Source of the DNA: Lentzea terrae
Lineage (GTDB): Bacteria; Actinomycetota; Actinomycetes; Mycobacteriales; Pseudonocardiaceae
Reading direction: 5' to 3'
Length of the DNA: 64,000 nt
Assembly (NCBI RefSeq): GCF_003265345.1
Contig: NZ_QFWW01000036.1
Location: 1-64,000, forward strand
Shown: one piece after another, positions 42,980 to 51,335 of the stretch
Layout of the letters: each line of letters opens with the position of its first letter
Numbering within the stretch: position 1 is the first letter of the stretch
Notes under the pieces: model-generated
Told to the model about the DNA's origin: nothing
What the model saw: the letters and a program-made list of their open reading frames with translations, nothing else
The model's database searches: none
Program-made: the position numbers and the translations under genes

Positions 42980-44167
42980 ATGGCGGAACCGCAACGGATC
43001 GTGATTGTCGGGACGGGCCTCGCCGGTGCCTCCGCTGCCGGCGCGCTGCGCGACCGCGGCTACGGCGGCAAGATCACCATGTTCGGCACCGAACACCACC
43101 GCCCGTACGAGCTTCCCGCGCTGTCCAAGGACATCTTGCTGGGAAAGGCCAACGAACCGGCGTGGGTGCACGAGCCGAGTTTCTACGCCGACAACGAGAT
43201 CGACCTGCAGCTCGGCGTGTCGGTGCTGGAGTTGCGGCCCGGCGATCACTCGATAGTTGACTCCGATGGAGCAGTGCGTTCCTACGATCGGCTCTTGCTC
43301 GCGACGGGTTCGCGCCCTCGCGTTCTGCCTGGCGCGCAAGGACATGTGCTGCGGACGATCGACGACTCGCTGGCGTTGAAGTCGGCGTTGCGCGAGGGCG
43401 CGCACGTCGTGATCGTCGGCGCGGGCTGGATCGGCTGCGAAGTGGCGTCCGCGGGCCGCACGCACGGCTGCCGCGTCACGGTGGTGGATCCGCTGGCCGA
43501 ACCGCTGGTGCGCGTGCTCGGCACCGAGATGGGCCGGATGTTCCGCGGCCTGCACGAGGAGCACGGTGTGGAGTTCAAGCTCGGCACCGGCGTCGCGAGC
43601 TTCTCGCCGTCGGGCGTGCGGCTGGACGACGGCACCGAGCTGATCCCGGACGTGACGGTGCTGGCCGTGGGCGCGACACCGCGCTTGGAACTCGCTGAAG
43701 CCGCAGGGCTTTCGTTGGCTGACGGTGGTGTGGCGGTCGATGCGGCGTTGCGGACGTCCGCGCCCGACGTCTTCGCGGCGGGTGACATCGCGGCGCACGA
43801 CCACCCGCGTTACGGCGGACGTGTGCGCGTCGAGCACTGGGCGAACGCGAAGGACCAGGGCACGTTCGTGGCGGGCTCGCTGCTCGGGCTGGACGAGCCG
43901 TACCAGAAGTCGCCGTACTTCTTCACCGACCAGTACGACCTGGGCATGGAGTACCGCGGCCTGGCCGGCCCTGACGACGAGGTGGTGGTGCGCGGCGATC
44001 TCGCCAAGCGCGAGTTCATCGCGTTCTGGCTGCGGAACGGGCGGCTGCGGGCGGCCATGAACGTCAACGTCTGGGACCACGGGACGGCGTTGAGCGCGTT
44101 GGTGGACGCGCAGGCGACGGTGACTCCCGCTCAGTTGCGTGAGGCAGACCTGGGCTCTCTCGCCTAG
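42980..44167 (+). CDS. FAD-dependent ferredoxin reductase-like oxidoreductase
   Basis: This 395-residue enzyme starts at ATG 42980 directly after GGAGGGG (a GTG two codons earlier is in frame). It has an FAD dinucleotide-binding motif VGTGLAGASAAG at the N-terminus, ATGSRPRVLPG, an NAD(P)H-binding motif VGAGWIGCEVAS at about 147, the FAD motif VFAAGDIAAHDHP at about 262, and a C-terminal reductase domain (YFFTDQYDLGMEYRG). It belongs to the BphA4/CamA-type ferredoxin reductases that feed electrons to P450s or Rieske oxygenases. No ferredoxin or oxygenase is adjacent, so the partner is elsewhere. It converges on the MarR gene with a four-base overlap. Confidence 0.92.
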   Translation: MAEPQRIVIVGTGLAGASAAGALRDRGYGGKITMFGTEHHRPYELPALSKDILLGKANEPAWVHEPSFYADNEIDLQLGVSVLELRPGDHSIVDSDGAVRSYDRLLLATGSRPRVLPGAQGHVLRTIDDSLALKSALREGAHVVIVGAGWIGCEVASAGRTHGCRVTVVDPLAEPLVRVLGTEMGRMFRGLHEEHGVEFKLGTGVASFSPSGVRLDDGTELIPDVTVLAVGATPRLELAEAAGLSLADGGVAVDAALRTSAPDVFAAGDIAAHDHPRYGGRVRVEHWANAKDQGTFVAGSLLGLDEPYQKSPYFFTDQYDLGMEYRGLAGPDDEVVVRGDLAKREFIAFWLRNGRLRAAMNVNVWDHGTALSALVDAQATVTPAQLREADLGSLA

Positions 44168-44643
44168 ATGCAGGAGCCGTGCATCGGGTCCTCACCGTGG
44201 GCGAGGTCGCTCAGGGCTTTGCGGACGACCGCCATCTCCTGATCGGTGAAACGGGCGCGGAAGGCGCGTTCGACGTCGGCGAGCGCGTCACCCGCCTTCT
44301 TCTGCAGCTCGCGGCCCTCGTCGGTGATGACCGGCGTGCGCACCCTGCGGTCGTTGGGATCGGGCACCCGGACGACCAGGCCGGCCCGCTCCAGCTTGTC
44401 GAGCTCGCTCATCAGCGTGGTCTTGTCCAGGCCGAGCATCGCCCCGAGCTTGAGCTGGGTGCGCGCGGCCTCGTCGCTGGCGAGCGCCTGCAGGACCAGC
44501 TGCCCGCGCAGGGAGATGCCGAACTTGGTGATCTCGTCGGCGAACGCGGCCCCGACCCGCTGGGCGGCGCGGTGCAGCAGCCAGTTGAAGTCCCACTTCT
44601 CCACGCACGCGGCGATCGGCTCCTGCACCTCCATGTGTTTCAT
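44164..44643 (-). CDS. MarR-family transcriptional regulator
   Basis: This 159-residue dimeric winged-helix regulator contains LRGQLVLQALASDEAARTQLK for the first helices, recognition-helix region MLGLDKTTLMSELDKLERAGL and wing VVRVPDPNDRRVRTPVITDEG, the classical DxRxxxLxLT-like wing of MarR. It diverges from the azoreductase gene, and a 9-bp perfect palindrome in the shared 73-base spacer is its likely operator. A redox- or phenolic-responsive repressor of the azoreductase is inferred, similar in logic to MhqR/YodB systems. Confidence 0.92.
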   Translation of the reverse strand: MKHMEVQEPIAACVEKWDFNWLLHRAAQRVGAAFADEITKFGISLRGQLVLQALASDEAARTQLKLGAMLGLDKTTLMSELDKLERAGLVVRVPDPNDRRVRTPVITDEGRELQKKAGDALADVERAFRARFTDQEMAVVRKALSDLAHGEDPMHGSCI

Positions 44644-44658
44644 CCTACATCCCAGGAG

Positions 44659-44682
44659 AGATGTTCTTGACTCAGAACATCT
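44659..44682. promoter_or_regulatory. Putative MarR operator between divergent marR and azoR
   Basis: AGATGTTCT and AGAACATCT form a perfect 9-bp inverted repeat with a 6-base spacer. The second arm and spacer (TTGACTC-GAAC) are echoed directly downstream (TTGACTCGGAAC), and TATGTTCTGG follows near the azoreductase start, suggesting clustered binding sites. Confidence 0.65.
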
Positions 44683-44716
44683 TGACTCGGAACTTCTTCA
44701 CTCGTATGTTCTGGGT

Positions 44717-45298
44717 ATGACCAATCTGCTGCACATCGACTCGAGCATTCGCCACGAGGGATCGGTGACCCGCGAGGTCACCGGTGCGTTCGCCGACGTC
44801 TGGCGGTCCGCGAACCCCGAGGGCGGCTACACCTACCGCGACCTGAACGCGGACCCGATTCCGCACGTCGACGGCACGGCGCAGGACATCAAGGCCGACC
44901 TGGTCGCCGAGCTCAAGGCCGCCGACGTGATCCTCATCGGCGCGCCGATGTACAACTTCTCCATCCCGTCGACGCTCAAGGCGTGGATCGACCAGGTCGC
45001 GAGCCCGGAGTTCTTCCCGCGCGAGGACGGCACGTTCGAGCTGGGCGGCAAGCGCGTTGTCGTCGTGACCGCACGTGGTGGCTCGTACAAGCCGGGCACG
45101 CCGCGCGAAGGGTTCGACTTCCAGGAGCCGTACCTGCGGGCCGTGCTGTCCATGATCGGACTCGACCAGCGGCTGGAGTTCGTGCACGCCGAGCTCACCA
45201 TGGCCGAGATCAACCCGCAGCTGCACGAGTTCCGCGAGCTGGCGGTCGAGTCGCTGGCCGACGCGCACCGCGTGGTCAAGGAGCTCGCCTCCGCCTAG
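44717..45298 (+). CDS. azoR: FMN-dependent NADH-azoreductase
   Basis: This 193-residue flavodoxin-like enzyme reduces quinones and azo compounds with NADH through FMN. ATG 44717 begins MTNLLHIDSSIRHEGSVTRE, the FMN phosphate-binding segment. GAPMYNFSIPSTLKAWIDQV is the family signature, and VVVTARGGSYKPGTP forms the flavin-side loop. Length fits AzoR. It is the apparent target of the divergent MarR regulator. The NUDIX gene follows after 10 bases and is probably in the same transcript. Confidence 0.93.
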   Translation: MTNLLHIDSSIRHEGSVTREVTGAFADVWRSANPEGGYTYRDLNADPIPHVDGTAQDIKADLVAELKAADVILIGAPMYNFSIPSTLKAWIDQVASPEFFPREDGTFELGGKRVVVVTARGGSYKPGTPREGFDFQEPYLRAVLSMIGLDQRLEFVHAELTMAEINPQLHEFRELAVESLADAHRVVKELASA

Positions 45299-45308
45299 GG
45301 TCGGCCTG

Positions 45309-45701
45309 GTGATCGACAAGGTTGCCTGGATCCATCTGGAAGACGGCAGGGTGCTGGGCACCCGATCGGTCGGCAAGGACACGTACTACCTGCCCGGTGG
45401 CAAGCGCGAGCCGGGTGAGTCCGACGTCGAGACGCTCGTGCGCGAGATCCGCGAGGAGCTGTCCGTCGAGATCGACGCGACGTCGGCGGAGCACATCGGG
45501 ACGTTCGAAGCGCAGGCGCACGGCCACTCGGTGGGAGTGACGGTGCGGATGACCTGCTACACCGCGTCGTTCACGGGGGAACCGGTGGCGTCGGCCGAGA
45601 TCGCGGAACTCGCCTGGCTCACCACCGCCGACGTGGACCGGATCTCACCGGTCGATCGCATCATCTTCGCTCACCTGCACGAAGCCGGGTTGCTGTCCTA
45701 A
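45309..45701 (+). CDS. NUDIX hydrolase
   Basis: This 130-residue protein starts at GTG 45309. The NUDIX box reads GGKREPGES, then ETLVREIREELSV, matching G-x5-E-x7-R-E-x2-E-E-x-G-x except that the final glycine is serine. Metal-binding REIREE is intact. Such enzymes hydrolyse nucleoside-diphosphate-linked substrates; the specificity here is not readable. It follows the azoreductase by 10 bases, suggesting a role in the same stress response. A LacI-type operator for the next gene begins immediately after its stop. Confidence 0.9.
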   Translation: MIDKVAWIHLEDGRVLGTRSVGKDTYYLPGGKREPGESDVETLVREIREELSVEIDATSAEHIGTFEAQAHGHSVGVTVRMTCYTASFTGEPVASAEIAELAWLTTADVDRISPVDRIIFAHLHEAGLLS

Positions 45702-45704
45702 GCT

Positions 45705-45718
45705 GGTAAGCGCTTTCC
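45705..45718. promoter_or_regulatory. LacI-type operator upstream of GH97 gene
   Basis: GGTAAGCGCTTTCC is a 14-bp palindrome with one mismatched pair, centred on AGCGCT as in operators of LacI-family sugar regulators. It lies about 50 bases upstream of the GH97 start. Confidence 0.55.
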
Positions 45719-45763
45719 CAATCCTGTCCACCTACCGCCGCCACGCTGTAGGGAGTGACACGC

Positions 45764-47611
45764 ATGGGGTTTCGCAACAGATCAGTGGTGCTGGCGGCGG
45801 TGTGTGCGACCGCCGCCGGCGCACTTGTCGGCACTCCAGCCATCGCAGAATCCGGAGAGTGGCGCGTTGTCGCGCCAATTGGGACGCAATCCGTTGCACC
45901 AGAAGCACTTGTGCGGCTCGACAAAGGAAGGTTGAGCCTTTCGGTCCGGCACGGCGGCACCACGGTGCTGGAACCGTCCGCGCTGGGCATCCGCACCGCT
46001 GACGCCGACCTGACGTCGGGGCTGAAGTTCGTCGGGTCGGCGTCGCGGCTCGTGCAGGACTCGTACACGACCGTGTCCGGCAAGAAACGTGAGCACTCCT
46101 ACGTCGGCACGGAGACGACGTTCCACCTCCAGCGGCAGGCCGAGCGGCTGGAACTGGTGGTGCGCACGTCGGCGGAAGGTGTCGCGTACAAGTACGTGCT
46201 GCCGTCGGGCAAGTGGACGACGGTGCTCGGGGAGGCGTCCGAGTTCGCGGTGCCTTCCAGCGCCGAGAAGTTCTTGCTGCCGTACGACAACGGGCGTGGA
46301 GACTACGAGACCGCGCACGTCCGGGTTGCCGAGAAGGGCGTCGAGTACGGGTATCCGGCGCTGTTCAACGTCTCCGGCACGTGGTTGCTGCTCGCCGAGT
46401 CCGACCTCGACAGCCGTTACGGCGGTTCGCGGGTCGCGTTCGACGGGTCGCGCTATCGGCTCGTGCTGCCCGACCCGGCGGAGACCTCGGCCGGTCCGCT
46501 GGCCACGCCGTGGCGCGTGCTCGGGGTGGGGACCTTGGCGTCGGTGACGGAGAGTTCGCTGATCACGTCGCTGGCGGCGCCGTCGAAGATCGCCGACACG
46601 TCGTGGATCAAGCCCGGCACCGCGGTGTGGTCGTGGTGGGGTGACGGCACGGGGAACCTGGCGCTGCAGAAGCAGTACGCGGACTACGCGGCTCGCCAGG
46701 GTTACGAGTACAACCTCGTCGACTCCGGCTGGAGCGCCGACTGGATTCCCGAGCTGATCTCGTACTCGAAGGCGCGCGGCGTCGAGACGTGGCTGTGGGT
46801 GCGGTGGCAGACCATCGACACCGACAGCGAACGGGAGCGGCTCTTCGCCCAGTACCGCTCGTGGGGCGCGGTCGGTCTGAAGATCGACTTCGTGGAGTCC
46901 GACGGCCAGGACCGGATGCGCTGGTACGACGCCGTGTACGCGGCGGCCGCGAAGCACCGGTTGATGCTGAACTTCCACGGCGCTCCGATCCCGCGCGGGA
47001 CTGAGCGGACCTGGCCGCACGTGCTGACGGTCGAGGCCGTGAAGGGTGCGGAAGGCACGAAACCGCGGCCGGGGCGGGAGCCGTTCCCGATCGAGCACTA
47101 CCTGACGTTGCCGTTCACCCGGAACCTGACCGGGCCGATGGACTTCACGCCGGTCACGTTCTCCGGGGTGCGGCCCAACTCGGATGCTGCCGAACTGGCG
47201 TTGGGCGTGCTCTACGAGTCAGGCGTTCAGCATTTCGCGGACAAGATTTCCAGTTATTCGGCTTACCCGGTCGCCGAGCAGTTCCTGCGCTCGGTTCCGG
47301 CGGCGTGGGACGAGACCCGGCTGGTGGCCGGCGATCCCGGCAAGCTCGCGGTGCTGGCCAGGCGGTCTGGCGCGACGTGGTTCCTCGGTGCAGGGACCGC
47401 GGGTGATCCTCGTGACCTTTCGGTCGGCACGGGATTCCTCGGCTCCGGCTCGTGGTTGGCAGAGCTGTACCACGACAGCCCGACGGGCAAGATCACGTTC
47501 GACACCAAACGTGTCGCGGCGGGAGACTCCCTGACGGTGCCCGTGGCGCGCAACGGCGGTTATGCGGCCCGGTTCTGCCAGGTGCCGCCGACCGTCACGA
47601 CCTGCGGCTGA
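45764..47611 (+). CDS. Secreted glycoside hydrolase family 97 enzyme
   Basis: This 615-residue exported protein starts at ATG 45764 (MGFRNRSVVLAAVCATAAGA, signal cleavage near IAES). An N-terminal beta-sandwich at about 30-280 is followed by a TIM barrel from about 285 (WIKPGTAVWSWWGDGTGN, YEYNLVDSGWSADW). The barrel carries GLKIDFVESDGQ, whose Asp is the nucleophile in the retaining alpha-galactosidase branch of GH97. LNFHGAPIPRGTERTWP follows, with EAVKGAE as the acid/base region. A small beta-sandwich closes the protein. An alpha-galactosidase-like activity on plant oligosaccharides is inferred. A LacI-type palindrome upstream suggests sugar control. Confidence 0.9.
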   Translation: MGFRNRSVVLAAVCATAAGALVGTPAIAESGEWRVVAPIGTQSVAPEALVRLDKGRLSLSVRHGGTTVLEPSALGIRTADADLTSGLKFVGSASRLVQDSYTTVSGKKREHSYVGTETTFHLQRQAERLELVVRTSAEGVAYKYVLPSGKWTTVLGEASEFAVPSSAEKFLLPYDNGRGDYETAHVRVAEKGVEYGYPALFNVSGTWLLLAESDLDSRYGGSRVAFDGSRYRLVLPDPAETSAGPLATPWRVLGVGTLASVTESSLITSLAAPSKIADTSWIKPGTAVWSWWGDGTGNLALQKQYADYAARQGYEYNLVDSGWSADWIPELISYSKARGVETWLWVRWQTIDTDSERERLFAQYRSWGAVGLKIDFVESDGQDRMRWYDAVYAAAAKHRLMLNFHGAPIPRGTERTWPHVLTVEAVKGAEGTKPRPGREPFPIEHYLTLPFTRNLTGPMDFTPVTFSGVRPNSDAAELALGVLYESGVQHFADKISSYSAYPVAEQFLRSVPAAWDETRLVAGDPGKLAVLARRSGATWFLGAGTAGDPRDLSVGTGFLGSGSWLAELYHDSPTGKITFDTKRVAAGDSLTVPVARNGGYAARFCQVPPTVTTCG

Positions 47612-47624
47612 TCACTCCATCTGG

Positions 47625-48743
47625 TCAGTCGCTTCGCGCGGGGGCCCGGCGCGCAGTGAAGCGGCGCGTCCGGCCCCCGCGTGCCCACAGCGCCGTTGCC
47701 GCGGTGATGACGGCGATGAGCACGTAGATCACCTCGAAGCTCAGGTGCGCGACGAGTGCCGCGCCCGCCGCGAGACCGATCGGGGCCGCGCCGAAGACGA
47801 TGCTCATCGCCGTCGCGCTGACCCGGCCGAGCACGGCCGCCGGCGTGCGTTGCTGGACGAGCGTGGCGACCGCGATCACCGTCCAGGCGAGCCCGGCACC
47901 GTGCGCGAAACCGGCCGCGAGCACCGCGGGCAGCCACGCCGTGGTGCGTGCCAGCGCCGCCACCGCGATGATCAGCAGCCCTGCCGTGATGTTCGCGCGC
48001 TTGCCGGTGAGACCGGCGAGGACCGACCCGGCGCCCTGGACCGCGGCCAGCACGCCGAGGAACTCCGGTCCGTGGTGCAGGCCCTTCTCGACGAGCGGGA
48101 ACGACGCGGCGGTGTGCAACGACGCCGCGAACAACGCGGTGGCCGTGCCGGCGAGCGGCCACGCGAGTGCCTTGAGATGTGGCCAGCTCGGCGTCTCGCG
48201 CGGCGCCAGCGGTGGTTCGTCGACCTTGATCATGCTGGTGGCCGCGGCGGCGAGCAGGAACGACAGCGCGTCGACCGCCACCACCGGCCAGGCCCCGGAC
48301 GCGGCGAACATCGCGGCGCCCGCCAGCGGCGCGACCAGCTTCATCCCCTCCTGCACCGACACCCGGAGGCCGTTGAACCTGGCGAGCTGGTCCTGGGGCA
48401 GCAACGCCACGAGCAACGCGGGCTCGGCCGCGCTCACGAGCACCGCCTTGGCGCCGTAGACCAGCATGACGGCGAAGATCGCCCGAACGTCGTCGGTGAT
48501 GAGCAGCACCGCCAGCACGGGCACCATGGCGAGGTCGGCCCAGATCAGCAACGGGCGGCGGCGGTAGGAGTCCGCGAGCCGGCCCAGCCACGGCGACAGC
48601 GCACCAGGCGCGAAGAAGCAGAACATCGCCAAGGTGGCGAGGGAGTCGCTGCCGGTCAGCGACTTCACCCACACCCCGGCGACCAGCAGCATCGCGGTCG
48701 TGCCGAAAGACGACAGCACCAAACCTGCGAAATACCACCGCAC
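47625..48743 (-). CDS. MFS transporter divergent from rox
   Basis: This 372-residue membrane protein with about 11-12 helices starts at GTG 48743. The sequence WLGRLADSYRRRPLLI is the MFS loop motif, and the fold resembles the MFS_3/drug-efflux type. It is a little shorter than usual. The gene diverges from the rifampicin monooxygenase gene across 146 bases that contain a rifamycin-associated element, so induction by rifamycins and a role in efflux are plausible but inferred. Its 3' end faces the GH97 gene with 13 bases between stops. Confidence 0.88.
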   Translation of the reverse strand: MRWYFAGLVLSSFGTTAMLLVAGVWVKSLTGSDSLATLAMFCFFAPGALSPWLGRLADSYRRRPLLIWADLAMVPVLAVLLITDDVRAIFAVMLVYGAKAVLVSAAEPALLVALLPQDQLARFNGLRVSVQEGMKLVAPLAGAAMFAASGAWPVVAVDALSFLLAAAATSMIKVDEPPLAPRETPSWPHLKALAWPLAGTATALFAASLHTAASFPLVEKGLHHGPEFLGVLAAVQGAGSVLAGLTGKRANITAGLLIIAVAALARTTAWLPAVLAAGFAHGAGLAWTVIAVATLVQQRTPAAVLGRVSATAMSIVFGAAPIGLAAGAALVAHLSFEVIYVLIAVITAATALWARGGRTRRFTARRAPARSD

Positions 48744-48813
48744 GTGTCGTTGCCCCCAGAAACGACGAATGGAGGAGATCGCTCTCCTCCCACTTCAACA
48801 TATAGCGCACCAG

Positions 48814-48832
48814 GGGGCTTGCCACAAGACCC
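48814..48832. promoter_or_regulatory. Rifamycin-associated element (RAE)-like inverted repeat
   Basis: GGGGCTTGCCACAAGACCC matches the published 19-bp RAE consensus (GGGGCTTGCGGCAAGGCCC, from memory) at 16 of 19 positions. It lies 57 bases upstream of the rifampicin monooxygenase start, which is where RAEs control rifamycin-inactivating genes. Confidence 0.75.
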
Positions 48833-48889
48833 GGGGTGTGCCTCATTCTTTCCCGGCCAACGTGATTTACCTGGGGAAATGGGGACTCC

Positions 48890-50317
48890 ATGATCGACGT
48901 CATCATCGCCGGCGGCGGACCGACCGGCATGATGCTCGCCGGCGAACTGCGGTTGCACGGTGTGCGGGTGGTGCTGCTGGAGCGGGAGGAGGAGCCGACC
49001 AAGGTCGTCCGGGCGCTCGGCATGCACGCCCGCAGCCTCGAGATCCTGGACCAGCGCGGCCTCGTGGACCGGTTCCTGGCGCTCGGCAAGACGTACCCGC
49101 TCGCCGGGTTCTTCGCGGGCATCGACAAGGCCGCACCGGAGCGTCTCGACACCAAGTACCCGTTCGTCTTCGGGATGCCGCAGCCGGTGACCGAACGGCT
49201 GCTCGCGTCGCACGCCGTCGAAGCCGGTGCCGAGATCCGGCGCGGCTGCACGGTGACCGGCCTGACGCAGGACGACGAGGGCGTGACCGTCGAGCTGGCG
49301 GACGGCACCTCGTTGCGGGCCAGGTACGTGGTCGGCTGCGACGGCGGCCGCAGCACCGTGCGAAAGCTGGTCGGAATCGACTTCCCCGGCGAGCCGTCGC
49401 GGGTGGAGACGCTGCTCGGCGAGATGGAGATCGGCGTGCCGTTCGAAGAGGTCCTGCCGGTGATGACCGAGATCCGCAAAACCCAGAAGCGGTTCGGCAT
49501 CGGCCCGATCGGCGGCTCCGCGACGTACCGGGTCATCGTGCCCGCATCGGACGTGGCCGAGGACCGCGCGGTCATGCCGACCTTCGAGGAGTTCAAGGAG
49601 GAGCTGCGGCGGGTCGCCGGCACCGACTTCGGCGTGCACTCGCCGCAGTGGCTGTCCCGCTTCGGCGACGCCACCCGGCAGGCCGCGCGGTACCGCGCCG
49701 GCCGTGTGTTCCTGGCGGGCGACGCGGCGCACATCCACCCGCCGACCGGTGGCCAGGGCTTGAACCTGGGCCTGCAGGACGCGTTCAACCTGGGCTGGAA
49801 GCTCGCGGCGGCCGTGCACGGCTGGGCGCCTGCCGATTTGCTGGACACCTACGAGGCCGAGCGGCACCCGGTGGCCGAGGAGGTGCTGAACAACACCCGC
49901 GCGCAGATCGAGCTGATGAAGGTCGAGCCGGGCCCGCAGTCGGTGCGGCGGCTGCTGACGGAGCTGGTGGCGTTCGAGGAGGTCAACAGGTACCTGGTCG
50001 AGAAGATCATCGCGGTGGCGATCCGGTACGACTTCGGCGCCGCTGACGACCTGGTGGGGCGGCGGATCGGAGATCTCGCGCTGAAGCGGGGCGGGCTGTA
50101 CTCGCTGATGCACTCGGGTCGCGGGATCCTGCTCGACCAGACCGGGGCGTTGTCGGTGGGGGAATGGGCGGACCGGGTCGAGCACGTGGTGGACGTGAGC
50201 GAGGAGCTGGCCGCGCCCGCGGTGCTGGTGCGGCCGGACGGGCACGTGGCGTGGGTCGGGTCGGACCAGGAGGAGCTGGAGGGTCAGCTCGCGCGCTGGT
50301 TCGGCGCTGCGGGCTGA
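48890..50317 (+). CDS. rox: Rifampicin monooxygenase
   Basis: This 475-residue class A flavoprotein monooxygenase inactivates rifamycins by attacking the naphthoquinone. ATG 48890 begins MIDVIIAGGGPTGMMLAGEL with the Rossmann GxGxxG. The DG motif region is VGCDGGRSTVRKLVGIDFPG, and the FAD-binding GD motif is FLAGDAAHIHPPTGGQGLNLG. Blocks such as SPQWLSRFGDATR, NNTRAQIELM and the C-terminal RPDGHVAWVG agree closely with what I recall of Nocardia Rox/RIFMO, and so does the length. A rifamycin-associated element in the promoter supports the call. It confers intrinsic rifampicin resistance in relatives. Confidence 0.92.
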   Translation: MIDVIIAGGGPTGMMLAGELRLHGVRVVLLEREEEPTKVVRALGMHARSLEILDQRGLVDRFLALGKTYPLAGFFAGIDKAAPERLDTKYPFVFGMPQPVTERLLASHAVEAGAEIRRGCTVTGLTQDDEGVTVELADGTSLRARYVVGCDGGRSTVRKLVGIDFPGEPSRVETLLGEMEIGVPFEEVLPVMTEIRKTQKRFGIGPIGGSATYRVIVPASDVAEDRAVMPTFEEFKEELRRVAGTDFGVHSPQWLSRFGDATRQAARYRAGRVFLAGDAAHIHPPTGGQGLNLGLQDAFNLGWKLAAAVHGWAPADLLDTYEAERHPVAEEVLNNTRAQIELMKVEPGPQSVRRLLTELVAFEEVNRYLVEKIIAVAIRYDFGAADDLVGRRIGDLALKRGGLYSLMHSGRGILLDQTGALSVGEWADRVEHVVDVSEELAAPAVLVRPDGHVAWVGSDQEELEGQLARWFGAAG

Positions 50318-50384
50318 GCACCCGGCGCTGGCCTGCGGAGGTCACCCGTTCGAGGCTCGGAGGCGCTTTGTCACACTGTGCGGC

Positions 50385-51335
50385 GTGTCCGAGCCGATGA
50401 CCGCGGTGCTGCTGCGCGCCGCCGAGCTCACCGCCTCGGGGAAACCGCGGCAGGCGATCGACCTGCTGCGGCCCCTGGTGGCGGCGAACCCTCGGCACGC
50501 CGAGGCGTGGTGCCGGCTCGCCGCCGCCCACCTCGACCTCGGTGAGGCGGCCCAGGCACTCGACTCGGCCAAGCGGGCGATGGTCCTCGACGGCGAACCG
50601 GCCTGGCCGCAGCGGCTCGCGGCGCTGGCGTTGAGCGACCTCGGCCGGCACCAGGAGGCGGCGGTCGCGGCGCGCGAGTCCGTGCGCCGCAAACCTGGCG
50701 ACTGGCGCTGCTACGTCGTGCTGGCCGAGGTGCTCGCGGACCACCAGGACGGCGCCGTCGAGGCGTTCGACGCGGCCCTGCACGCCTCGCAACTCGCCCC
50801 GGCCGAGGCGCGGGCGTTCCAGGTCCTCGGCGACGCGGCCCTGCGGATGCGCGACTGGGGCACCGCCGAGCACGCCTACCGCAGCGCGATCAAGCTCGAC
50901 CCGTCCGACGCGGACTCCAAGGCCAACCTCGCGACCGTGCAACGGCGCCGGTCCGCGAAGCCCGCGCCGCTGCAGCTGAACAAGGTCCAGGTGTGGCGTT
51001 CGTTGCGGACGCTGTCGTTGCTGCTGGTCGGCGGCGGTTTACTCGCGCTGATCGCCGGCATGCCGCGGCCCACGCCCTACCTGGGGTTCTTCACCGGCGC
51101 GCTGGTGCTGTGCTGCCTCGTCGTGGCGTTGCGGTTGCGTCCGTTCAAGCTGCTCTTCGGCCTGCGCAAGCTCGCCGTGACGGTGTCGCTGCTCGCGGCG
51201 TCAGCGCTGATCCTGGTCGCGTGGACGGTGGCGTTGTTCTTCGGAGCCACCACGATGCAGCCACTTGTGCTTTCCTGGTTGTGCGCTGTCGTGGGGGGAG
51301 CGCTCGTGTACGTCGGGGGAGGCAGGAAGCGGTGA
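50385..51335 (+). CDS. TPR-repeat membrane protein
   Basis: This 316-residue protein starts at GTG 50385. Residues about 5-190 form four to five TPR units (AWCRLAAAHLDLGEAAQALDSA, AFQVLGDAALRMRDWGTAEHAYRSAIKLDPSDAD). Four hydrophobic segments follow at about 208-310 (LSLLLVGGGLLALIAG, FFTGALVLCCLVVALRL, LAVTVSLLAASALILVAWTVALFF, LVLSWLCAVVGGALVYVGGG). The TPR domain should face the cytoplasm as a protein-interaction platform. It overlaps the next small gene in TGATG and precedes secDF, hinting at an envelope or secretion role. I do not recognise a named family. Confidence 0.85.
   Translation: MSEPMTAVLLRAAELTASGKPRQAIDLLRPLVAANPRHAEAWCRLAAAHLDLGEAAQALDSAKRAMVLDGEPAWPQRLAALALSDLGRHQEAAVAARESVRRKPGDWRCYVVLAEVLADHQDGAVEAFDAALHASQLAPAEARAFQVLGDAALRMRDWGTAEHAYRSAIKLDPSDADSKANLATVQRRRSAKPAPLQLNKVQVWRSLRTLSLLLVGGGLLALIAGMPRPTPYLGFFTGALVLCCLVVALRLRPFKLLFGLRKLAVTVSLLAASALILVAWTVALFFGATTMQPLVLSWLCAVVGGALVYVGGGRKR

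Noticed and set aside
47560..49848. 762-codon minus-strand frame covering MFS and rox
   Set aside because: It is not in the frame of the MFS protein, opposes rox, and shows no family motifs.
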